The position numbers and the translations under genes are program-made. A stretch of DNA of 64,000 nucleotides, taken from positions 1 to 64,000 of the forward strand of contig NZ_JAEACP010000007.1 of NCBI RefSeq assembly GCF_015999335.1, given 5' to 3'. Of this stretch, positions 44,652 to 51,880 are shown one piece after another (within the stretch, counting starts at the first letter, position 1; the number at the start of each line of letters is the position of its first letter). The notes below the pieces were generated by a model. That model saw only the letters and a list, made by a program, of their open reading frames with translations, did not search any database and was not told the DNA's origin. This DNA is from Tabrizicola soli (GTDB lineage Bacteria; Pseudomonadota; Alphaproteobacteria; Rhodobacterales; Rhodobacteraceae).

Positions 44652-45764
44652 CTATTCGGCCGGGGCCATGCGATAGGCCGCGCCGTTGTGGACCGACAGG
44701 AACCAGATCGCGCCGTCCGGGGCCTCGACCACGTCGCGCACCCGTCCCGTTTCCGGCGCCGCGATGCGTTCCTCGGCATAGCCGGTTTCCGCGGGCGTAT
44801 CCGGATCCAGCCGGCCGAGGAAATCGCTGTTCAGCGAGCCGAAGAAGATGTCCCCCCGCCATTCCGGCACCAGCGCGCCGGAATAGACCATCAGACCCGA
44901 GGGCGCGATGGAGGGATCCCAGTAGTGCAGCGGCTGCTCGGTGCCGGGCAGGCTGGTGCCGAGACCGATCTTGTTGCCGTTGTAGTTGCGGCCATAGGTC
45001 ACCACGGGCCAGCCGTAGTTCCCGCCCTGCTCGGGGGCGTTCAGCTCGTCGCCGCCCTGCGCGCCGTGCTCGACGGTCAGGAGCCGCCCGGAGAGGTCGA
45101 GCGCCGCGCCCTGCGGGTTGCGGTGGCCCATGGAATAAAGACCGGGCAGCGCATTGTCCCAGCTTGTCGCCGGGCTGCCGTCGCGGTTCAGGTGGATGAC
45201 CTTGCCCTCGCCCCGCATCGGGTCCTGCGCCTGCATCCCCAGGGGTCCGGTGCCCCGGTCGCCCACGGTCAGGAACACGGTCCCGTCCGCCGCCTCGACG
45301 ATGCGCGAGCCGAAATGGCGGCCGCCGGAGGAGCCCTCGGGAATCGCGAACAGCCGGGCGAACCCTTCCAGCCGGCTGCCGTCCCCGGACAGGCGGCCCT
45401 TGCCGACCGCCGTGCCCGCGCCGCCGCCCTGCGCCGCCGCATAACTGAGCCAGACCTCGCGCGTTTCGGCGAAGTCGCGCGGGATCATCACGTCCAGAAG
45501 CCCGCCCTGCCCCTCGGCCGCCACCTCGGGCAGGCCCTCGACCAGGCGGGGCGCCTCCCCGGCGGCGGGGAAGAGCTTCAGCCGGCCCTCGCGCTCGGTC
45601 ACGAGGAAAGCGCCGCCGGGCAGGAAACCGATGGCCCAGGGTTCCTCCAGCCCCTCGGCGACGGGGGTGATGGCCATGGTCCCGACGCTGGTCTCGACCT
45701 GCGGCGCGGCCCAGGCGGGAGCCGCGCCGGCAAGGGCCAGGAGGATGGCAAGTGTCTTCGGCAT
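44652..45764 (-). CDS. PQQ-dependent sugar dehydrogenase (YliI/Asd type)
   Basis: A 370-aa secreted beta-propeller. The signal peptide MPKTLAILLALAGAAPAWA is followed by GLEEPWAIGFLPGGAFLVTER, the classic start of soluble aldose dehydrogenases. GQGGLLDVMIP, GRHFGSRIV, GHRNPQG and EHGAQGGDELN supply cofactor and calcium residues. GGAGGTCCC precedes ATG 45764. It oxidises aldose sugars if PQQ is available; no pqq genes are seen. Confidence 0.9.
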   Translation of the reverse strand: MPKTLAILLALAGAAPAWAAPQVETSVGTMAITPVAEGLEEPWAIGFLPGGAFLVTEREGRLKLFPAAGEAPRLVEGLPEVAAEGQGGLLDVMIPRDFAETREVWLSYAAAQGGGAGTAVGKGRLSGDGSRLEGFARLFAIPEGSSGGRHFGSRIVEAADGTVFLTVGDRGTGPLGMQAQDPMRGEGKVIHLNRDGSPATSWDNALPGLYSMGHRNPQGAALDLSGRLLTVEHGAQGGDELNAPEQGGNYGWPVVTYGRNYNGNKIGLGTSLPGTEQPLHYWDPSIAPSGLMVYSGALVPEWRGDIFFGSLNSDFLGRLDPDTPAETGYAEERIAAPETGRVRDVVEAPDGAIWFLSVHNGAAYRMAPAE

Positions 45765-45945
45765 GGGACCTCCAATCGCAGGTTGTGGGACAATGATAGC
45801 GCCGGGCCGGGCAGAGGCCAGATCCCGCAAAATCGTCGCGTCGCCGGCCCATTGCACGGGAAAACCATCCGTCAAACTGCTTTTCTTTTGGATTTCCCCC
45901 CTCTAGGGTCATGCGCAGGATTGCGATCCAATTAGGGAGACAAGA

Positions 45946-47142
45946 ATGAAGAAACTGCTTCTGGCGACGGTTGCGACCGCCGCCCTTACGGGTGCGGGCC
46001 TTGCCGAGGAGGTCAAGATCGGCGTCCTGACCGGCTTCACCGGCGGCATCGAATCGCTGGCTCCGACCATCGCCGCCGGGTCGGAGCTGGCGCTGAAGGA
46101 GCTTTCGGATTCGGGCAAGTTCATGGGCGGCTCGACGCTGGTTCCCGTGCGCGGCGACGACACCTGCGGCGACTCGGCCGCCGGGACCGCGGCCGCGGAG
46201 CGCCTGGTGACCTCGGATCAGGTCAAGGGCATCGTCGGCGGCAGCTGCTCGGGCGTGACCGGGGCCGTGCTGCAGAACGTCGCGCGTCCGAACGGCGTCG
46301 TGATGATCTCGCCCTCGGCGACCTCGCCCGCGCTGACCACGGCCGAGGATGACGGCCTGTTCTTCCGCACCGCGCCCTCGGACGCGCGGGAAGGCGAAGT
46401 CATGGCCGAGCTCCTGCTGGAGAAGGGCATGAAGTCGATCGCCCTGACCTATACCAACAACGACTACGGCAAGGGCCTGGCCGAATCCATCGCCAACGCC
46501 TTCACCGCCAAGGGCGGCACCGTCACGATCAACGCGGCGCACGAGGACGGCAAGGCCGACTATTCGGCCGAAGTCGCGGCGCTGGCCTCGGCCGGGGGCG
46601 ACATGCTGGTCGTCGCGGGCTATCTGGACCAGGGCGGCAAGGGCATCATCCAGGCCGCGCTCGACACCGGCGCCTTCTCGACCTTCGGCCTGCCCGGCGG
46701 CATGATCGGCGACAGCCTGCCGCAGGCGATCGGCGCCGGCCTCGACGGCTCGTGGGGGCAGATCGCGGGTTCGGATTCGCAGGGCGCCGCGATGTTCGAG
46801 GAACAGATGAAGGCCAATGGCTTCGACGGCACCTCGGCCTATTCGCCGGAAGCCTATGACGCGGCGGCGCTGATCGGGCTGGCGATGGCGGCGGCGAACT
46901 CGACCGATCCGAAGGTCTACAAGGACAAGGTGATGGAGATCGCCAACGGTCCGGCCGACGGCTCGGGCGAGAAGATTTATCCCGGCGAGCTTGGCAAGGC
47001 GCTGGACCTGATAGCTGCCGGCACGCCGATCGACTTCGAGGGCGCGACCGCCGTCACCCTGATCGGACCGGGCGAGAGCGCGGGCCGCTACCGCGTGATC
47101 GAGGTCAAGGGCGGCAAGAACGAGACCGTGGGCTTCCGTTGA
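45946..47142 (+). CDS. branched-chain amino acid/amide ABC transporter substrate-binding protein
   Basis: A 398-aa periplasmic binding protein (HAAT family, type I fold). The signal peptide is about 20 residues (ending TGAGLA). VKIGVLTGFTGGIESLAPTI starts the mature fold, and GGSCSGVTGAVLQNVARPNG and ALTYTNNDYGKGLAESIA are typical. GGGAGA precedes the ATG. It leads the operon with livG, livF, a small secreted protein, livH and livM. The ligand may be a branched-chain amino acid, an amide or urea-like compound. Confidence 0.92.
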   Translation: MKKLLLATVATAALTGAGLAEEVKIGVLTGFTGGIESLAPTIAAGSELALKELSDSGKFMGGSTLVPVRGDDTCGDSAAGTAAAERLVTSDQVKGIVGGSCSGVTGAVLQNVARPNGVVMISPSATSPALTTAEDDGLFFRTAPSDAREGEVMAELLLEKGMKSIALTYTNNDYGKGLAESIANAFTAKGGTVTINAAHEDGKADYSAEVAALASAGGDMLVVAGYLDQGGKGIIQAALDTGAFSTFGLPGGMIGDSLPQAIGAGLDGSWGQIAGSDSQGAAMFEEQMKANGFDGTSAYSPEAYDAAALIGLAMAAANSTDPKVYKDKVMEIANGPADGSGEKIYPGELGKALDLIAAGTPIDFEGATAVTLIGPGESAGRYRVIEVKGGKNETVGFR

Positions 47143-47168
47143 TCCGGAATCCCGGTTGACAGACTTGC

Positions 47169-47194
47169 GCGGCCCGGGCATTTCCCCGGGCCGC
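47169..47194 (+). terminator. hairpin between the binding-protein gene and livG
   Basis: GCGGCCCGGG / CCCGGGCCGC forms a 10-bp stem with a 6-base loop, 26 bases after the binding-protein stop. There is no T-tract. Such hairpins commonly stabilise the upstream mRNA or partly terminate it so that the binding protein is made in excess over the membrane parts. Confidence 0.6.
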
Positions 47195-47238
47195 TGCACA
47201 TGAACCCGTCCACGAGAGGCGGGGCTTGGGGGAAATGG

Positions 47239-48030
47239 ATGATCGTTGTCGAAGACCTTCACCGGCACTTCGGTGGATTTCGGGCTGTTGACGGCGCGTC
47301 GCTGACGATCCGCACCGGCACGATCACCGGGCTGATCGGTCCGAACGGCGCGGGCAAGAGCACGCTTTTCAACGTGATCGCGGGCCGCCTGCCGCCGACC
47401 TCGGGCCGGGTGCTGATGGATGGCGAGGACATCAGCGGCCTTGCGCCGCATGTGCTGTTCCACAAGGGCCTCTTGCGCACCTTCCAGATCGCGCATGAAT
47501 TCGGCAGCATGACCGTGCGCGAGAACCTGATGATGGTTCCCGCCGACCAGGCGGGCGAGACGATCTGGAACAGCTGGTTCGCCCGCGGCCGCGTCGCCGC
47601 CGAGGAACGCCGCATCCGCGACAAGGCCGACGAGGTGCTGGACTTCCTGACGATCAGCCACCTGGCCGACCAGAAGGCGGCGAACATCTCGGGCGGGCAG
47701 AAGAAGCTCCTGGAACTCGGCCGGACGATGATGGTCGACGCCAAGATCGTCTTTCTGGACGAGGTCGGCGCGGGCGTGAACCGCACGCTGCTGAACACGA
47801 TCGGCGACGCCATTGTCCGCCTGAACAAGGAGCGCGGCTATACCTTCTGCGTGATCGAGCACGACATGGACTTCATCGCCCGCCTCTGCGACCCGGTGAT
47901 CTGCATGGCCGAGGGCAAGGTCCTGGCCGAGGGCACGGTGGACGAGGTCAAGAACGACGAGCGGGTGATCGAGGCCTATCTCGGCACCGGGCTGAAGAAC
48001 AAGGTGAAGGAGGAGGCGTCCCATGGCTGA
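47239..48030 (+). CDS. livG: HAAT-family ABC transporter ATP-binding protein (LivG type)
   Basis: A 263-aa ATPase: Walker A GPNGAGKST, TFQIAHEFGSMTVRENLM, signature NISGGQKKLLELGR, Walker B IVFLDEVGAGVN, then CVIEHDMDF with the switch histidine. Walker B is followed by EVGAGVN where EPxAG(L/V)N is usual. The ATG at 47239 with GGGGGA upstream fits the domain start; an upstream in-frame start at 47200 is unlikely. It overlaps livF by 8 bases. Confidence 0.92.
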   Translation: MIVVEDLHRHFGGFRAVDGASLTIRTGTITGLIGPNGAGKSTLFNVIAGRLPPTSGRVLMDGEDISGLAPHVLFHKGLLRTFQIAHEFGSMTVRENLMMVPADQAGETIWNSWFARGRVAAEERRIRDKADEVLDFLTISHLADQKAANISGGQKKLLELGRTMMVDAKIVFLDEVGAGVNRTLLNTIGDAIVRLNKERGYTFCVIEHDMDFIARLCDPVICMAEGKVLAEGTVDEVKNDERVIEAYLGTGLKNKVKEEASHG

Positions 48031-48733
48031 GCCCTTCCTGATCGGCGAGGCGATGACCGGCGGCTATGGCGCGGTCGACATCCTGCACGGCTGCACCATC
48101 GCCGTGGAAAGGGGCGAGATCGCGGTGATCGTCGGCCCGAACGGCGCGGGCAAGTCCACCGCGATGAAGGCCGTCTTCGGCATGCTGACCCTGCGCGGCG
48201 GCCAGGTCCGGCTGGACGGCGAGGAGATCACCTCGCTTACCCCGCAGGCCAGGGTGGCCAGGGGCATGGCCTTCGTGCCGCAGACCCACAACATCTTCAC
48301 CTCGATGACGGTGGAGGAGAACCTGGAGATGGGCGCCTTCCTGCGCCGCGACGACATCGGGGGCACGCTGGAGCAGGTCTACCACCTGTTCCCGATCCTG
48401 AAGACCAAGCGGTACCAGCCGGCCGGAGAGCTTTCGGGCGGCCAGCGCCAGCAGGTCGCCGTGGGCCGGGCGCTGATGACCCAGCCCAGGGTCCTCATGC
48501 TGGACGAACCCACCGCCGGCGTCTCGCCCATCGTGATGGACGAGCTTTTCGACCGCATCATCGAGATCGCCCGCACCGGAATCTCGATCCTGATGGTGGA
48601 ACAGAACGCCCGCCAGGCGCTGGAGATCGCCGACAAGGGCTATGTCCTGGTGCAGGGCCGCAACCGTTTCACCGATACCGGCAAGGCGCTGATGGCCGAC
48701 CCGGATGTGCGCCGTTCCTTCCTTGGAGGTTGA
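48023..48733 (+). CDS. livF: HAAT-family ABC transporter ATP-binding protein (LivF type)
   Basis: A 236-aa ATPase: Walker A GPNGAGKST, FVPQTHNIFTSMTVEENL, signature LSGGQRQQVAVGRAL, Walker B VLMLDEPTAGVSP, and the MVEQNARQALEIAD end typical of LivF. It partners LivG at the cytoplasmic face of LivHM. Its stop lies 1 base before the next gene's TTG start. Confidence 0.93.
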   Translation: MAEPFLIGEAMTGGYGAVDILHGCTIAVERGEIAVIVGPNGAGKSTAMKAVFGMLTLRGGQVRLDGEEITSLTPQARVARGMAFVPQTHNIFTSMTVEENLEMGAFLRRDDIGGTLEQVYHLFPILKTKRYQPAGELSGGQRQQVAVGRALMTQPRVLMLDEPTAGVSPIVMDELFDRIIEIARTGISILMVEQNARQALEIADKGYVLVQGRNRFTDTGKALMADPDVRRSFLGG

Positions 48734-48734
48734 G

Positions 48735-49094
48735 TTGAAACATCTGATCCTCGCCCTTGCCGTCCTGGCCCCGTTTCCCGCCCTGGCCGATTACCAATGC
48801 ACCGCCGAACGCCAGTGCGGCGGCGGCGCCTGCGAGCCCTATACCGGCGGCCCCTTCCTGATCGCGCAGAGCGGTGACAGCTTCCGCGTCACCGCCGACG
48901 ATCTGGTCATGGACGGCCATTTCTCGAACGCCGGCGACAGCGAGGAGATCTCGATCGTCCTGCCGCCGCAGAACGGCATGTCGGGCCTGATCAGCATCTT
49001 CCCCGACGGCGGCTTCCTGTTCACCGTCCATGCCAGGGGCGACATGCTGGTGGCGATCTCCGGCGAGGGCAGCTGCACCACGACCGGCGGCTGA
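48735..49094 (+). CDS. small secreted protein within the liv operon
   Basis: A 119-aa protein with a clean signal peptide (MKHLILALAVLAPFPALA, then DYQC). The mature part is about 100 residues with four cysteines, three close to the N-terminus (QCTAERQCGGGAC) and one near the end (GSCTTTGG), suggesting disulfides. The start is TTG at 48735, with GGAGG 5 bases upstream and inside the livF stop region; this is the only start that leaves a proper signal peptide. I do not recognise the family. Its place between the ATPases and permeases suggests co-expression with the transporter. Confidence 0.7.
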   Translation: MKHLILALAVLAPFPALADYQCTAERQCGGGACEPYTGGPFLIAQSGDSFRVTADDLVMDGHFSNAGDSEEISIVLPPQNGMSGLISIFPDGGFLFTVHARGDMLVAISGEGSCTTTGG

Positions 49095-49118
49095 TCCGCC
49101 CTTTAGCGAAGTGATCCG

Positions 49119-50129
49119 ATGGATATCCTGAACGCCCTCGTCGCCTTCCTGAACTTCGTCTTCATCCCGGGGCTTGCCTACGGGGCGCAACTGGCGCTGG
49201 GGGCGCTGGGGGTGACGCTGATCTACGGGATCCTGCGCTTTTCCAACTTCGCGCATGGCGACACCATGGCCTTCGGGACCATGGTGACGATCCTGCTGAC
49301 CTGGGCCTTCCAGTCGGCCGGCATCGGGCTCGGCCCCTTGCCGACCGCGCTCCTCGCCCTGCCCTTCGGCATCGCCGCCACCGCGGCCTTCGTGCTGGCG
49401 ACCGACCGCATGGTCTATCGCTTCTACCGGCGGCAGAAGGCCACGCCGACCCTGGTCGTCATCGTCTCGCTGGGGGTGATGTTCGTGATGAACGGCATCG
49501 TCCGCCTGATCATCGGGGTCGAGGACCAGAATTTCGCCGACGGCGCGCGCTTCCTGATCAATCCGCAGGAGTTCAAGGCCGCCACCGGCCTGGCCGAGCC
49601 CCTGGCGATCAAGACCACGCAGGCGGTCACCGTGGTCGCGGCGGTGGTGGTGGTGGCGCTCCTGTTCTGGTTCCTGCAGAAGACCCGCACCGGCAAGTCG
49701 ATGCGCGCCTTCTCGGACAACGAGGATCTGGCGCTTCTGTCGGGGATCAACCCCGACCGGGTGGTCGCCGTGACCTGGATCATCGCCGCCGGCATCGCCA
49801 CCATCGCCGGCGTGCTCTACGGCCTGGACAAGACCTTCAAGCCCTTCACCTATTTCCAGCTTCTGCTGCCGATCTTCGCCGCGGCCATCGTCGGCGGCCT
49901 CGGCAGCCCGCTGGGCGCGATCGCCGGCGGCTTTGTCATCGCCTTCTCCGAGGTGATGCTGACCAATGCCTGGAAGAAGATCGTCACCTATCTCGTTCCC
50001 GAAAGCATGGCGCCGGACGGGCTCGTGCAGCTGCTCTCGACCGATTACAAGTTCGCGGTCAGCTTCACGATCCTGATCATCGTGCTCCTGTTCATGCCGA
50101 CCGGGCTTTTCAAGGGCAAATCGCTATGA
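49119..50129 (+). CDS. livH: HAAT-family ABC transporter permease (LivH type)
   Basis: A 336-aa inner-membrane permease with about eight hydrophobic helices. LALGALGVTLIYGILRFSNFAHGDTMAFG near the start and AAIVGGLGSPLGAIAGGFVIAFSE toward the end are LivH hallmarks. The ribosome site is weak. It overlaps livM by 4 bases. Confidence 0.93.
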   Translation: MDILNALVAFLNFVFIPGLAYGAQLALGALGVTLIYGILRFSNFAHGDTMAFGTMVTILLTWAFQSAGIGLGPLPTALLALPFGIAATAAFVLATDRMVYRFYRRQKATPTLVVIVSLGVMFVMNGIVRLIIGVEDQNFADGARFLINPQEFKAATGLAEPLAIKTTQAVTVVAAVVVVALLFWFLQKTRTGKSMRAFSDNEDLALLSGINPDRVVAVTWIIAAGIATIAGVLYGLDKTFKPFTYFQLLLPIFAAAIVGGLGSPLGAIAGGFVIAFSEVMLTNAWKKIVTYLVPESMAPDGLVQLLSTDYKFAVSFTILIIVLLFMPTGLFKGKSL

Positions 50130-51427
50130 TCACGCGCAACCTGATGCTCTTCGGCGCGGTCGCGGCGCTCTATCTGCTGACCGGCCTTGGCGAGAGCTGG
50201 AACCTGTCGCTGTCGATCCTGAACTCGGCCCTGCTGGCCACGATCGCGGCGCTTGGCGTGAACATGCAATGGGGCTATGCGGGCCTGTTCTCGACCGGCG
50301 TCATGGGCTTCACCGCGCTTGGCGGGCTGGCGGTGGTGCTGGTCTCGGCCCGGCCGAACGTCGAGAACTGGCAGGCCGGGGGCGCGGGCATCCTTTTGGC
50401 GCTGATCCTGGGCGCGGTCTCGGTCGCGGCCGCGGTCCTGGCCTGGCAGGGCCTGCCCAAGGGGCGGCTGCGCGCGCTGGTGGTGGCGGCGATCCTGATC
50501 GGCGGCTTCTTCCTGTTCCGCGCCGTCTTCGACCCCGCGGTGACGGCGACCGAGGCGGTGAACCCGCAATATGCCGGCAACCTCGGCGGTCTCGGCCTGC
50601 CCTCGCTGGTGGCCTGGCCGGTGGGCGGCCTTCTCGCCGCCGCCGCGGCCTGGGCGATCGGCAAGACCGCGCTCGGCCTGCGCTCGGACTACCTGGCCAT
50701 CGCCACGCTGGGCATCGCCGAGATCATCGTCGCCTTCCTCAAGAACGAGGACTGGCTGGCCCGCGGCGTCAAGAACGTGACGCAACTGCCGCGCCCCTGG
50801 CCGGTGCCGCTGGAGGTGGACCTGCAGAAGGATCCGGGCTTCCTCGACTTCGTCGCCAGCTGGGGCTGGAACCCGGTCGCGACCTCGACCATCCTGATCA
50901 AGCTGCTTTACGCCGGGCTCTTCGTCGTGGTGCTGGCGGCGATCATCTGGGCCTTCGAGCGCGCGTTGAACAGCCCCTGGGGCCGGATGATGCGGGCGAT
51001 CCGCGACAACGAGGTCGCCGCCGCCGCGATGGGCAAGGACGTGACCCGCCGCCACCTGCAGGTCTTCATCCTGGGCTCGGCCGTGATCGGCTTTGCCGGG
51101 GCGATGGCCACCTCGATGGACAGCCAGCTGACGCCGGGCAGCTTCCAGCCGCTGCGCTTCACCTTCCTGATCTGGGTCATGGTGATCATCGGCGGCTCGG
51201 GCAACAACTGGGGCACGGTGCTGGGCGGCCTCCTGATCGGCTGGCTCTACTTCGCGGTGGAATTCCTCGGCCCCGGCATGATGGCCGCGATCACCTCGGC
51301 CCTGCCCGACGGCTGGCTCAAGGCGCATCTCGTCGGCAGCGCCGAGCATATGCGGCTTCTTACCCTGGGGGTGATCCTGCTTCTGGTCCTGCGCTTCAGC
51401 CCGCGCGGGCTGATCCCCGAGAAGTAA
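50126..51427 (+). CDS. livM: HAAT-family ABC transporter permease (LivM type)
   Basis: A 433-aa inner-membrane permease. AALGVNMQWGYAGLFSTGVMGF and LRSDYLAIATLGIAEII are the LivM signatures; AAAMGKDVTRRHLQVFILGSAVIGFAGAM is the loop contacting the ATPase. It ends RFSPRGLIPEK as in most LivM proteins. It closes the operon: a minus-strand Cys-rich gene ends on the next base. Confidence 0.93.
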   Translation: MITRNLMLFGAVAALYLLTGLGESWNLSLSILNSALLATIAALGVNMQWGYAGLFSTGVMGFTALGGLAVVLVSARPNVENWQAGGAGILLALILGAVSVAAAVLAWQGLPKGRLRALVVAAILIGGFFLFRAVFDPAVTATEAVNPQYAGNLGGLGLPSLVAWPVGGLLAAAAAWAIGKTALGLRSDYLAIATLGIAEIIVAFLKNEDWLARGVKNVTQLPRPWPVPLEVDLQKDPGFLDFVASWGWNPVATSTILIKLLYAGLFVVVLAAIIWAFERALNSPWGRMMRAIRDNEVAAAAMGKDVTRRHLQVFILGSAVIGFAGAMATSMDSQLTPGSFQPLRFTFLIWVMVIIGGSGNNWGTVLGGLLIGWLYFAVEFLGPGMMAAITSALPDGWLKAHLVGSAEHMRLLTLGVILLLVLRFSPRGLIPEK

Positions 51428-51703
51428 CTATCCGTCGCAAGCACAGCCGGCACCCTTTCTGCATCGCTTGTCCCGGGCGATGCAGCTATTCCCGCACGCC
51501 TTGCCCTGCGAGCAGACCTTGCAGCAGGCCGCCAGCGTCAATCCATCCGGCGCACCCTGCATAAGCATCAGCACTTGCTCTGACGTCATGGGTAACGAAG
51601 CAACCGGGCCTACGCCGCCAGATGCCGCAGGAAAAGCAAGCGAGCAAGCCAGAACAAGGCCCCAACCCAAACGGGGAAATGGGCAACCCAAGACCATGCG
51701 CAT
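51428..51703 (-). CDS. small cysteine-rich secreted protein
   Basis: A 91-aa protein. The N-terminal third is hydrophobic (GWGLVLACSLAFPAASGG) and looks like a signal peptide. The C-terminal 34 residues hold eight cysteines, in ACCKVCSQGKACGNSC and CRKGAGCACDG, a pattern I associate with small uncharacterised secreted proteins of Proteobacteria; it resembles a disulfide-knotted or metal-binding module. ATG 51703 has GGGGA 6 bases upstream. Base composition is a little lower in GC than its neighbours. It diverges from the dehydrogenase gene downstream. Confidence 0.65.
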   Translation of the reverse strand: MRMVLGCPFPRLGWGLVLACSLAFPAASGGVGPVASLPMTSEQVLMLMQGAPDGLTLAACCKVCSQGKACGNSCIARDKRCRKGAGCACDG

Positions 51704-51880
51704 ATCGAATCCCCATTCACAATCAAACTTCAGAATAGGTTAATGCCGCTTGTCGGAAAAATCGACCATAGCGTGATGTGCGATCTACGACATTCCCTGT
51801 CGCAAACCCGCATGACCCCTGCCCCGCTCCCCGCCAGATTGGCGCCAACCCGGAACGCCGGGACAATCAGGGAGACACCC

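Noticed and set aside
51468-51743. A 91-codon plus-strand frame opposite the Cys-rich protein
   Set aside because: The minus-strand reading has a signal peptide, a good ribosome site and a patterned cysteine module, while the plus-strand product has none.
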